64,000 nucleotides of DNA from Chrysomallon squamiferum (taxonomy: Eukaryota; Mollusca; Gastropoda; Neomphalida; Peltospiridae). A program made the translations under genes and the position numbers. Below the pieces are notes generated by a model that ran no database searches, was not told the origin of the DNA, and saw only the letters and a list, made by a program, of their open reading frames with translations. This document shows positions 15,501 to 29,800 of this stretch, piece by piece. Where the stretch lies: NCBI GenBank assembly GCA_012295275.1, contig CM022665.1, positions 33,102,022 through 33,166,021 on the forward strand. Reading direction: 5' to 3'. The first letter of the stretch is position 1. Each line of letters opens with the position of its first letter.

Positions 15501-18500
15501 TCCAAAATGTTGGATTTAGCCAATAGATATGTTATCAAATCAGAATGGCATTTTGGTTTCAAGCACACATCCTGAATTAAGATATTGGTAACTCTTAGCC
15601 TTGGTCTAGCTTATTTGTTTGCTTTGTTGCCTGCCACAACCTGCCTCTAACTCTCCTTATACAAGTAAACAGGTTTTCAGAATTAACCTTATCTAACAAC
15701 TATCTTTTACAAGTTTGAAAGGGCACTGGTTTGAATGCCCACAGACCAACTCAAATGGGGTTAACCCTAAGGATTTTGGTTTGGCATCACAAGCTGGAAA
15801 CAATATGAAAAAAATGGACTGGCTTTCAAAGTGAAATTGAGCAGAATGAATCTGTTGGATATTTAAAATAGAGAGTATTTGCTAGTTCAGCTTACTTATA
15901 AAAACAGTACCAGTTGCTTTGAATTTCTGCTGGTAAATCCATGTATGTGAAGTATTTGCAACTGATGCATTAGCTTTCTTTAAGGGAGTTGCCTTTGGAA
16001 AATGCACAGCTGAACGCCTAATTGTTAATAAAAATGTATTGTCTGGACAATTTTTCAGCAATGGCCTCATTACATCTATCAACACTTTTGACAAGGCTTC
16101 CCTAACTGCAGGAACTTTCTGCAGAGGATAGAGAAGAATCTGCTGACAAATATGACATGACATACAATGCTTACTTACATCAGCAAACATTTCCTTCCAA
16201 TAAAACTCTGATGCAAGCTTACTATGAATCTTATAAGGGCAAGCAAACACATGCTCATGTGTCAAGGTAACAATGCTTGTTGTATTTAGAGGGCACCATT
16301 TCTCAACATCTTATCCCGCACCACTTTATCCACATTCTTATTCATTAATACTCTCTTATCCTCAGTTAACACTGTCGTGTAAGCTGCCAACAAATCTGAA
16401 TCAGGGTCCTGGTCCAGAATTAACTTAAGGTAATGTCCCTCTATCAAACATAATTGGTTCATTGACCTAGAAGGAAGATTTATGGGTTTTTCAGTTGATT
16501 TATATACCATTTTACCAATAACCTCATCCACTCCAAACTCATAAATAAGAATATATCTGACAAATCACAAATATCCTCTGGATGTCGTGCTACCATTCTG
16601 GCCATAGCCTTGATCACTACACAAGCAGGATATCTACTATCTAGTCTCACCAAACTCAGTATCTTGGTAATGGCTTATCATCAATTATCAATTGGTTATT
16701 CTATGTTAGCAACAATGATGAGTCAAAACATTACCCAACAAAACTAATGTTTTCAAAAGGCAAGTCCTTAACAACAGGCTGTTACAAATGGTCCTGTCAC
16801 AAATTACAGACACAAAAAAAAACAATTGTTATTGGACAAACACATTCTACCACCATAACTGAGGTTAATGACAAACTACATCCTGTATCTTAATTCTCAG
16901 TATCAGCTAAAAACTCAGATACTATAAAAGCCTGTAGGAATTCTGTATTCCAGTTAATTGAAACTGACTTAATGACCCAACTCCTGATTCACATAACAAA
17001 CCATACTAATGGACAAAAGCGTTTACGTTTTCTTCAAAACCAGTAACTCTTTCTTTCTTAATTTCCCTCATAATGCTCACAGATTTTAGCTGATGCTATA
17101 TAATTTTCTTGATCACCCATGATGTCTTTTAATTTTGCCTTAAGTGCTAGTGAGCATATCCACTGAATTCTTATCCATGTTAAGATATAAAGCACTAGAT
17201 ATAATATTACTAAGTGAACAATGATGCTACTTTTAGTGAATTTGTAGTAAAAATTTATAAGACCCCCATTTGGAAATAAAATGTATAATATGCATGTCTC
17301 TGTCTGAGATGCTGAACAAGTACCCCAATTTATTATTTTATTCTGTCAAAGGGATCCTATCCAGATATGAGTAATTGACTTCACAATAAGTTACTGTGGC
17401 AATTGAAACAGAAACCCATAATGGACATACACTAATAATCCAAAACGTTCTCTTAAAAGCAGGTACATTAGATCTCCCTGTACTGGGTAAACTACTAGCC
17501 AAGTTGGCTTGACTTGAGGAATAAACAGAAATTAAGATATTTATATATATATATATAACTATTTAATTAGCATTAGTTAACCAGAAACAAAGTAAAACAA
17601 TATTCTTCTGAATCTGTATTAATGTACAGTTGACAAATTACAACAGTAAAATATTTAAATAACAATATATATTTGTATTAATGTTAAATTCACACAAACT
17701 TACAAGTACTCATTATAATGTATTACAACAGTGAAACCTACAATTTATTTAGAAAGACTCCTAGAGACAGTCTCTGAAAATATTGGTATACTATATATTA
17801 AACATAATATATTTTGTCAGAACAGTCACTTCAAGGTTAAACAAAACAATAAAAATGACAAATGTTCTCCCCTGTGATTCCAGCAGTTTTCTTAGTGGTC
17901 TCTAATCTCTGGCTATTAATGCCCAAAGAGCAGACTGGCCGGGAGACCACGTATTTAGCATGGAGACAAACTAGCTACCATTTCAGTTAAAAAGAAAGGC
18001 TATTTAATAAACAAGTGTCTAGCAGGTGTTATACACAATCAACCTGATGAACAACATCAGCTGTCTCAGAAGAACACACCACTGTCAGGTGACATTAGGT
18101 AATCTAACTGGTCTATAGTAACCAGCTCTGGAGGCCTCAGTAGACAGAAATTATGCCAACCACTCACTTAATCTGAAAGCCCTGAGTTTATATTTGTAAA
18201 CTTCAGCCAAAACTATAATGATTCACTTTTTAAGAGATTTATTACTTATTTAGCTTTTAATAATCCCTCATTATTATGATAATAAATCTTGTAATCCATG
18301 GCCATACACACATGTAATCAGAAACTGAAATAAAAATCCTATGAACTTCCAGTTATAAATGCCTTTTTATATCTATTTTCATAAATCCAGAAGTAATCTG
18401 TAACTTAACAATAATGAACTAAGAACAAAGTAAACAATAAACGTCTTAAATATCTATTAACGATAGATGTTGTATTTCTTAGACGTAATATACTTTTTGG

Positions 18501-20810
18501 CTTATTAAACATTACCTGATGGTATATAAATACATAATAATAACATTTTTCACACATTCTATTGTTTGTGAGATCAAATTAATATTTACTGTCTATTACA
18601 GACTAAAATTCATCTAAACACTAATGCAGTTTGACAACATACAGACATACACCAAGATAGGGAGAGAAAGAAAAAAAGTGTAACTGAAAACAAAAATCTT
18701 GATAAGCTTTGAAATAGTTCTAAAAAATGTAAAACATTACTGAAAATAGTTATTTTAAAAGAAACGAGTGGACCAAATATTATTTTACAACATTATGTTT
18801 TTAATTATGGTTTAAATTACAGATGAAACATAATAAATCAATGAATAAAAATATAATGATATGATGAGTGATGCTTGTTCTTGATGTGAGCAGAAACAAG
18901 ACAACAAGGTGTGTGCTAGGAAGAATGAAATTTGAACTAACATGCCCTTAAATGGAAGGGAAGGAGGGATAAAAACCTGTGAGATAAGCTATATCACCAC
19001 TGCTTTCCAAATCTATTTGAGCCTCCAGTGACAATGTATCAAACCGATTCAGGAAAAATTTCCAGGTTAAAATCTGATCATTTGGCAACACTGAAGATAA
19101 CAACAGCATTCGGTGAAGAATCATTCCACGATCATTTATGACACTGTCAAACTGAAATTCCAAACACTGACATAGACACTGAAATATATGATAAATAGCA
19201 CAAATATTAATAATTTTGACTAGTAGGAATTATCAAATATGTAAATTTATTTTTAGACATTAAATTAATGTATATCTATCAATGAAGTTTATATAAAAAA
19301 TATAAGGCTATTCAGAGGTTTTTTAAAATACATCACATATTTAAGATATAAGACATAAGAAAATTAGAAAAATTTATCTTTCACTTTATGAAACTATGAA
19401 CCAAATAAATTAGGTATTTTAAAATTCATAACTGCAAGAAACAAAAACTATCAAATAAATCCCACCAACATCACATTTCACAGATAGTAAAACTGTATTA
19501 TGTTTTCTGGAGTCATCAGGAGCTTGTCTTACATAAAGTAGTCTATATTCCTAAGTTTAATATCATTACTGGAATTTAGGTGAGACTAATACTTAAATTG
19601 TTTTTAAATTCACATTATACATACTCTGAGTGCTACTGGTCTTATTGTCTCAAGAAACATGGTTGCTTTCTGGGCAACTGCTGCATTGATGTCCTCCACT
19701 GAACCAATAAGATGACAAAATGCATGTGACAAATTTGTCTGTATCACTTGATTCTTACTAATAGAATCTGTATCCAAGTAACGAGCCAGAACTGTAACCT
19801 TTTCTACTGAAATTGTTAAATAATATAATGAACTGGACATTTTGAGAAAAAAGAAGAAAAAATATAAATATAGAAGAGAAAACATTAAAAAATAGTATAT
19901 TTCACAAACAGAAATACTTTTTAAAAAACAGGTATCATAGAATTTTATTTACTTTTATATCTTTTTATATCATTTGAAAAAGGAATGTCAGGTGATACAA
20001 AAACTGTTTCCTTAATAAGGACAATACATTACATGTATGATTGACATTTAATAAATAATAATAAAATTTATCATTAAACAGTGATTTACTTTTTAATTAT
20101 TTATTGGGCCAGATCAACATGAAAAATAAAGGTAGCACTGTTTTTGATTAATTCTGTCCACTGGAATGGATATTTTGATATCAAGTTCCTCTTGTATAGA
20201 AAATGTTCTTGTAATTAAAACAATAATTATAAATTTTAATTCAAGTTCAACCTATTATACTAGAACTTTTTTACCTTCAAAAAACCAATAGTCATAAAAA
20301 ACATCAGCTTGCCATCCACTGTCACATTTATATTGTGTATGAAGACAACTACGTTTTGTGTTGTCCTGGCATATGGTTTTTATTTGTTTGGAACAAAAGT
20401 GAAATTCAAAGACAATATTTAGGTATGTGTACATAGATTTATTAACCACATGATTATGTGCCATTTTGTTCACCTTTAAGAATGTATATATGTTATGTAT
20501 TTCAAATGAAATGAAATACTGGGCTCAAATGTCACCCATTGAAAATACGACATTTTGTTTCAACCCCATATTCAATTCACAGTAATCATCATTAACTGAT
20601 TAAGCTAACAAAATGTTAATATAGCAATTAATGGGACCCAAACATTAATCTATTTTCCTCCAGCAGTAATGTTTTAAATATGCAACAATGGTAAATTCCT
20701 ACACCATATATGAGTAAACTAAAAATACACTCAAAGGTCTTAGAATATGCCATGAATTTCCACAAGATCATTTTGTTAACTGCAGATTTAAAAAAATTAA
20801 ATTAAATAAA

Positions 20811-20842
<32 letters not shown>

Positions 20843-23800
20843 TTTTGTTAATGTTGACAAAATAATGTTCAAAATTACATTTCCAGCTGGGTCCAATAGG
20901 TTTATATAGTCAATGTATAAATGCAAATTATCAAAGTTTGTGAGCATATTTTTGTCATTTGGGTTATTTTCATTCACATCTTCAGTAAAATGAATAGACA
21001 TTGTCTAACACATTTTCTTCCTCTTCCTAACAACTTAAGTACCACTTCAACATACAAAAATACACAAATGTCCAACAGTCTCAGTTTTCACTATGGCAAT
21101 TCAGAAAACCAATTTTTATAAATTAACATTTTTAAATGATTATAAATAGGCAATCCATACAGTTAAAAAAGAGATGTGTCCTGATTGTTGCTCTTTAACC
21201 AATTTCTTTTTATAAATGATAACAAACTTCTGAAATTTTCAAATGTATTGTATTGCCATTTTTCAATAAACTGAGTTTTAAAGACAGGTCTTTGAAATCT
21301 TGTTAATTTACAAAATAAATTTGAGTCATATTTCATAAAATAAATAAACTGAAGCAATTGTATTTACCTGCAGCAAACCGGTCTTTCCAGGTATCACTTC
21401 CGAAGTCATCCTCCACTAGTTTCCACAAGATGTCAGCTCCAGAGGGTAGTGTTATGACATGCAAAAGCAAAGGAACGCTTATAGTTGCAAGCTGTGAATG
21501 TTCTGCCTGTAACAGTTTCCACAGGCTGCAAAACAAAATTCAAATACATTTAGTATTGTGATATCATTATTTGTTAATAAGATAAATTATTACTTTATTA
21601 CAGATAACACACAGCATTTTGATTGCATTATTTGGTAACAAGATAACAATTTATTATAAATAACATACAGACAAGATATCAATTATTACTTTATTTAAAT
21701 ATTCTACAACATTCTTATAGCATTATTTGATAACCTGATAACTCTAGGTTGCAAACAACATACAGTATTACTTGACAATATAGTTAATAATAATATCTTT
21801 ATTACAAGCAGTCTAACAAGTATCTAGATATGTTATAATGATCCAGATTAAGCAAGTTTTATTATGTTTATATACAGCTGAAACACAGAAATGTATATAT
21901 ATTCAAATTACTTAAAGATAAATGATAAAATGACATACTTCGGTACAAAGTACTTCTTAAACATAAATGTGATGAAGACACTGTACTGATTGATGGTATA
22001 GTTAAGACATTCTCCATGCAGAATGAGATATTTCATTGATGTCAGCAGAGAAAACAGAGCATCCACATCAGTAACACTGCATAAATTCTGACAATTACAA
22101 AATAAAATTTATTCAGTCAGATAATTAATACTTGTTTTCAAATTCAGCAGACACATATAAAATTGAAATTGAGAAAAAATCAAACAAAGAAACCCCAAAA
22201 TTAAACAAAATTACAAATTACAAATGTTTAAAATAATTATAATGTTAGGAATCAGTTTATAAAATGATGCCTATATGTTTACCATGTTTTTAAATGAATT
22301 CTAAATCACTGATCAACCAGTTCCCACTGACTTGATCTAATTTCATATCTAAAATTTTCTGACTTGATCTAAAAGAAAGGATTAAGTTTTTTGCCCACTT
22401 GATCTTATTTTTAATGGTCACCAGACTGTGTGGGTGAATCCATATAGTGTTAGAAGGTGCATTAACACTTACAGATGGAGGTGATCAATTTCTGCAAGCT
22501 ACCCATGGAAAGTGGACAAATTCATTATTTTTACTACCACCAAGAACATGGAATATCTATGTAAAAGTGGAGTCATTTATGCTGACAACAACTTCTATTT
22601 ATTTCCATGATTATGTCTTCAGATCTACATTTTTCAGGCAGAGGTCCAAGGCATCATGTACCCTCTTGTCTACATGCTCCTTCCAAACAATATTGAAGCT
22701 AAATGTTGCAGACTGAAGCAGACAGAAACAACTTCAACCTGGAACCACAGATTGTCCAGATCGATTTTGAGAAAACTGTCATCAATATTGCAAGGGAAGT
22801 GTCTGAGTGGGTCCAGATATGGGGATGCTTTTCCCAATATGCCCAAGCACTATGGAGGAAGATTCAGCATGCTGGTTTCATAAACCCCTACAAGGTTTCA
22901 AATGGAAAGTCCCAATTACCCACATGGTCTAACAGCCTATTACATAATTCCCAGTTCATCTAACAAAATTTTAATCCCTACTGAAATGTTTTTGATCAAG
23001 TGGGAAAACACTGATCAAGCATGTTATTTGTCTGTGATTTGTATTACTAATTTTTGTTTTATATGTACCATGTACAATAATTTTCATGATAACCTTTGTT
23101 TACATATACCTTTAACAGCATGTCAAATAGTTGTAGGTATACTGGCATTGTCATAACATCAAATTCAGGAGTCCGTACTTCCTTGCCAACTTGAGGAGAA
23201 GTTGGTTCATCTGTACCAAAATATAATTAATAAATACTTTTTAAAAACTTACTGAAGAGTGATTCAGAGTTAAGTAGTAGCAATCATTATCTAAATTGCA
23301 AATAAATTCTGCTGAGTGAAACACACTGCTATTTTGGTAACCTCTAATACACACCTGGAGTTTCACGGATTGTCTGGTGTTTGATATCATCTACTTTTGG
23401 CAAGTCCTTTGTAGGTAATTTAAGAGGATCTCTGGGACTGATGCGTTCCATCAGCTGCGATGCCAACTGATGCCACAGAGCAATATTCTGACAGAATACA
23501 CAGTGCACTCGAAGTTGATCTGTTGTACATGTGTGAACTCCATCCCACTCTTTTCTTAACATCCCTGTTAGTAACAACATTACTTCTCTGCTTGTTTCAT
23601 TGTAAATACCAAGATGTTTGGGAGACTCTTGCAGCTCCATCTGAAAAACAATCACTAACAAATATAGTTATCAAATGACAAAATCTTATTTTAATTTGTT
23701 TATCTTAAAGCAGACTTCTTAAATTATTTTGTTTTTTGTTTGATGATGTATAAACCATTAGTAAACTCTTTATTTTACACATACCTTAGTATTGAGACAA

Positions 23801-26800
23801 GCATAATCCATATATTCCAAGAGACAAGGTTTTTTTACACTCAAACGTATTTAAAAATACATTAAGATTTTCTATTTTTTTAAACTAGCGAAATATATTT
23901 AACAGTGATATCTATAATGTCAGTGACCACACTGTCAAACAATGAGTTAATTAAATCTTTTATTATGTCTGTATGATTTTTTCATTTAAAACAGTAGATC
24001 GTAATACAGAAATTCTTCAACTTAAGACTGTTGCTGGCCAGCTTAATATTTACCTCAACAAAGTAGAAATGCAATGTGCAATAATTTAAATAAAATTCAT
24101 CTCAGGCTAACTGGAAAAGGATCAAGTGTGTGCATGCTGAAAAATGTCAGTTTGACTGCCAATGTTATGTCGTCTTGTATGTGCATTATATGTGAATCAA
24201 TTTAATGGTGGGTTTTTTTGTCAGTCAAACCAAGTCCATCAGCAGTATCTTGTGTCCACTTCCCAGCACCAGTGATCAATAAATATTTTGTGGGTATTTA
24301 TTTATTTTATTTTTTTTAGCTAGTATTAAACATATTGAATTAAAGTAATTAGTTTACTAAAAAAGAATAAACATAAATATCTTAAAGTTGGATTAATGTG
24401 CACAAACAATAATATGGATTCTATAAACTAGATATCTGATTTACAAACAATTGGTAGGAACAGAACCTGGTTATAGTCAATGACAGTCTGTAATTATAAG
24501 TAAATAAGTAAAACATTTTTGGACAGAAATAACATTTTTACTATTCTGACTGTTTAATAATTTGTGTATTCATAAGGTAGTGTAATGAACAAGAGAAAAA
24601 TAAAACTAATTATACATAAAAAATAACAAGAAACATTATATAGCTAATAATTCAATTCAAATAAAAATTTAAAAAAATACCAACTTGTTTCAAGCAAATA
24701 TCCAAAGACATAATAAAACAAGGAAGAATTAGTTCTGTTTCCCGTTCATATATGTCAAAAAGGTTGTTTGCTTGTGGGTGTCTTTCAGGACTGAGAGGAG
24801 GTGGGTATTCCTCAGCAGGGGAAGATGGAGGAAGTACATGATAAGATTGACCTTCTTCGCCCACAGCATCCACACCCTCTGGATCAGAGTTGATCTGCTC
24901 AACACCATTTTTGAATATTTTCAGTAACAAATGCATTGGGATTATAATATCAAGCCCTGAAAGAATCTGAATTAAGAGAATTTTGTGCAGAACTTCATCA
25001 TAGTTTATCGCATTTAACATACATGAACAGAAAACCAACCAGATTTTGTTAAAATATGATAAATCAGAAATTTAATATTCTGAAAATAATATCTATAAAA
25101 AAAAAGTGTATGATTTTTTAAACTACCTTGAAATACAATTTATGATTTTTTGAAGAACATATGAAATGAAGAGAAACAGACAATGCAGACTTTTGTTTTT
25201 GACAGGTGTGACTGCTGTCACACCCTCAAAGTTCCAATAAACTCAACCTGACGGGTTTATCAGCTATGAGTTCACTTAATATTAAGATCTCAGGAAGTTT
25301 GTATTCCATAATTCCTTTAACTCTTAAGAGCTGTTAAATTTCCCAAAAATATATAATAAGATTCTAAAGCCATTTTATATGTATTTAAAGATTTTTTGCA
25401 TATCAGCTTTGCTTATCTGAAATAATGAATATTAATGCAAAAAAACTGTTCATATGTGATTTACTTGAAGTAATTTTAAAAACAGATTTTAATTTGGATT
25501 AAAAATCACCAAAGAAAAACATCTTGATCTGAAAGTATCAGGCAAGACTGCCAACCCAGACATGTCTGCTTCACTCCTTAAGATACATTGTGATAAAGCT
25601 CTGGTAAGACAGTTTTTTCAAACAAACAAAGAGGGCATGAACATTTAGTTTGGTAAACCAGATGACTGACTTAAACTGCCTGCTTTCTGCCCATGTATTT
25701 GAATTATTAACAAAAACACAGTGTATAGAGTACCAGTGTCTATTTCAACCTACTTGGACATGTTTTTCTCTTGAGTTCATTATTACTGATACCTGAATAT
25801 TCAATACTTTTTTTAAAATAGAAATTCAATGTACTAAAGTACAAATGTCTATTTCTATGTAGTGGACATGATTATGTTTTCCCATTGTTTTAATTCCTAA
25901 GAAACAGTCATTTATTTGAAACTGAACCAGTCTCCTAGCTATTTAAAATACCTGCAGCCACTGGAGAGCTTGTTCTTGTACACATGCACTGCTATCTGCA
26001 AATCGGTCAGACACAAAATGATACATTTTGTCCAGAGTGAAAGGCAGAGGGCACATATCAATGTCAAATGATTTACTGAAAAAAATAAATATCTTATAAA
26101 TTATTTATATATTATAACATAATTCTCTCAAATTTTTCTACATTTGCCAGTTAGCTATTTTTTCCAGGTAACATTTAAAATGTAATTTCTAGTATATTTT
26201 TTCTCAAAATTTATGCTGTTTTCAACTGCACTAATATTACCTTTATTCCAAAAGAAACTTTCAAAATTATGTGTATGATCCTTATAGTATATATTATTCA
26301 ATATATAAAAAGATAATAATAATAATCAAACAAATAAAATGGATTAATTTAATCATAATTAGACAGTGGGATTCATGAAAATAATATAGGAATACAATAT
26401 ACCTCAGCAGTACTTTGAGCTCATGCAGATCTGCTTCTGGGATTTCTGTTCTAATAGCTTCCAGCCAATAAGGCATCACATAGTCCCAAATCTGGAATCA
26501 ATACTTTTCATATTTTATTGTCTACTAAAACTTTCAAATAATTAAATTTATTTTGCTATAATATTTAGAAAGCTAGTATTGGAGCAAAAAGGTATACAAA
26601 GAAATGTTTTTAAAATATAATATTTTTGTTTTTAGTGTCTGGGATAATCTTATGTGGATATTTTGTACTGTTCCTTACAATAATCACCCTGCTTGTGAAC
26701 AAACCCACCTTGATTTTTCACCTGTTTAAAGAATTGAATGCACATCCTTGAATAAGCCCATCACCCGAAAAAAACATAATAAATAAATTAATTAAAATGA

Positions 26801-29800
26801 TGTTAATAATATTTTAAAATTAGAATCTCACACACACAATAATAATAATAATAAGTAAATAAATAAATAAATAAATAAATATTCATCCACCAAAAAAAAG
26901 AAAGGGAAAAGCTTATAGCAAGCACAAAACATGTTGAGTGAAAAAATGCTTTGGCAAAATAATAAAACATTGCTATAGTTGTTCTATACCCACCCAACCC
27001 ACCATCAAGCAAAAGACTCGCTCCTGCAAGATTAACAGAAATCCAGTCACATACTTCTGATGTACTAACTAATAAAAGTTTGTTATACAATTGTTCTATT
27101 TTATGCTAATTTTAATATTGCCAAACAAATACATTTAAAACAAGGACAGTTGTTCTTGATCTGAAAGAATTAGATCAGAATTCACTTTTGGTGAAAAAAC
27201 CTTGATTGAAGCCCACAGTACTTTTTCAAAAATAAACAAAGAGTGCATGCACACGTATTTTGCCAGAACAGTTTGATCAACAGAAACTGCCTGATTTCAA
27301 TTGACTAAATAATACCCAGTAATGTTCATTAGTAGATATAACCAAAATAAAGTGAAAGAATAAATGTTTACAGACACCCTAGATCAAATAGCAGATTGTT
27401 TACTGGAGGTCAGATTGAGATATGAAAAATCTTTCACTGAGCTGTTAGGTTTCTGTTGTTGATGTATTTGAATTTATAACAATAACAGAGTGCACTAGAG
27501 TACCAATATATATTATTTTAATTGTGTCTTTGTCCTTTACTTGGAACTTAACTGAGCCCTCTGCCCATGAGTAAGCCCATCCCCTTTTAGGCTGATAGTG
27601 AATGGCTTTGGCCCCTGGACATATTCTAAGTCAATTAGAACAGTTACACCATCAGTTTGTTTCCAATTCTATCTTTTTTAAGGAGAAAGAAAATTACCTC
27701 AAATGTAATAATATCATAAGGAACAAGACAAAAAAAGCAGTTCAGCCCTTCTTTAATCTGGGTTGTTCTGGTTGCTAATGTGTCCCTAAAAAAATAATAA
27801 TAATAATATTAATTATAAATAAATAAATACATAATAAAAGAAAGAAATAATGAAAAATAATTAAGTGCAAATTCTAGCTATTAATAATAAATATACATAT
27901 CACCAATAAATGAAACAACGAAAGGAAAAATCCCAAATACTTCACTCTAATGTGTACAATACAGAAAAGTTCTTCCTATAATTTAAGATATAGACAGGTT
28001 TCCGAGACTGAATTTTTGTAAATAAGAAATATCATAATGATATTTCCATGTCAAATCAAACAATGAGTTTAACCTCTCCACTTCTCAGATTTTGCTGTAA
28101 CTTTGTATTACACTTCCTTGTGGAAATCTGAAATGCCAAATATTTCTTGCACTTGATTAGTAGTTTATGAAATATTTCACTATACAGTTTGGATTTTATA
28201 GTCACAAATGGGTGACAGGCCCTATCTTTAGATTCCTGTTTCTCAGCAACAAACTGATCATTTTGAATAGAATTGGTATCACTGGAAATAAAACTGGACA
28301 AGGATATCTTATTTGTCACAGTGGGTGTGTTTTATATATATATATAAATGTATTTATTGTTAATGACCATGATCTTTAATTAGAGCTTGTTGAAATAAAA
28401 TTAATTTAAAATTGTAGCCATGGTTGATAGCTACAACATTAAAAAATCCAGACCTGTAAAATAAATAAATATATATATAACCACAGCAGGCACATCAGAA
28501 GATGTATGTGTACTAGGTACAAATTAGTCTATGAAATGGTAATTAAATTATTATTTTTAAAAATGAAATTAAACAAATTAATGCCATGCTACAGTTAAAT
28601 CTGAGGGTTTGGATTAACATTTGTAATCCGAATTTTATGTAGGATATTTTGAGTGCTCTTCAACCTTTGTGACATCATGGTGGCAGACAATGTTTTCTCT
28701 AATTTTTCCAAACCACTGAGCAGAATTTGTAATGTTTTGAGCAAAAATATTTTAAATTCAAAGCTAGATTTTGACATTAAAATATTTTGTGCTGAGTATT
28801 TTATTAAGATGTATAATAAACTACTAACATATATAAAGAACTTCTTTTAACCAGTACTGCAGTAGTACAATTTTTTAAACAAAACTAATATAAATTAAAT
28901 GATTAAATAGTTTACTGTTCTGGATAACACAGAATGAAAGAATTTAAAGTTGTTTAAGCTTACATAATGTGCTACTAAAAGGTCAAGATTCAAGGAGAGA
29001 TAATCAACAGTATCTAATTTAAAGGCAAATTTACAGTAACAGCACATCATGAGAATTTTAACAAAAAACAAGTGCTAGAACATAGACTAAGTAAGAAACT
29101 TGTGCTACTCAACCAGAATATTTAATACTAATGAAACTTATGACTTACAAATATTCTAATAAAATTTAGCTCAACAAATTTTTTTTAGACATAATATATG
29201 TTCTTTCATCTGTCTTTATGGGTAATCCAGTAACTCTACACTGTCTACATTTACTTCACATCCAGAAGAAAGATAACTCTTAATTCTCATGAATTAATTT
29301 CAGTGAAACATCTCATGTCTGTTCCTTGATTTGCACTGAATCCATATGAAAACTTGAAATGTCCCATAGATATCAACAAAAGTTGAAATTTATTCACATT
29401 CACTATTTCTTAGCAAATAATGTGACATGTCAGTAAATGATTTAATTTCTCAGGATATTTTTGCTGCCATGTTTTCATTTATTTCTAATGTAGTAAAGTA
29501 TTTTTGATCTATCTTTTTCACAAAGATATGTTTAAAATTAAAATGGTATAAAAAAAATGATGTAATTTACAAATCAAATGAACTATTTTACTGACAATTA
29601 ATTTGGACTATTTAAAAACAATAAAATATAGGCAAACATGAAGTTACGTAGATAGGCATCCGATTCATTTTATAACAATGAATGATATTTGTAAACCAAC
29701 CTCATTAAATCAAAGGTAGGAAATGAAAACCAGAATGAGGTAATTGTGGGTTCGTTACCTTTAAAGTTAATCAGCATTAAGTATTTGTTTTAATATTGTG

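Larger units (their letters stand above)
14079..18976 (-). other. unc-79 intron 24
   Basis: A 4.9 kb intron and the second longest of the gene. The centre is the gypsy-like relic (about 15380-17250, perhaps with decayed flanks to about 18200). The parts at 14079-15240 and 18200-18976 are AT-rich with nothing recognised; the 81-codon plus-strand frame at 14604-14849 has no supporting features. Confidence 0.6.

Noticed and set aside
25200-25225. Small palindrome TGTGACTGCTGTCACA as an operator-like site
   Set aside because: A single short palindrome in an intron with no context; expected by chance in 64 kb.
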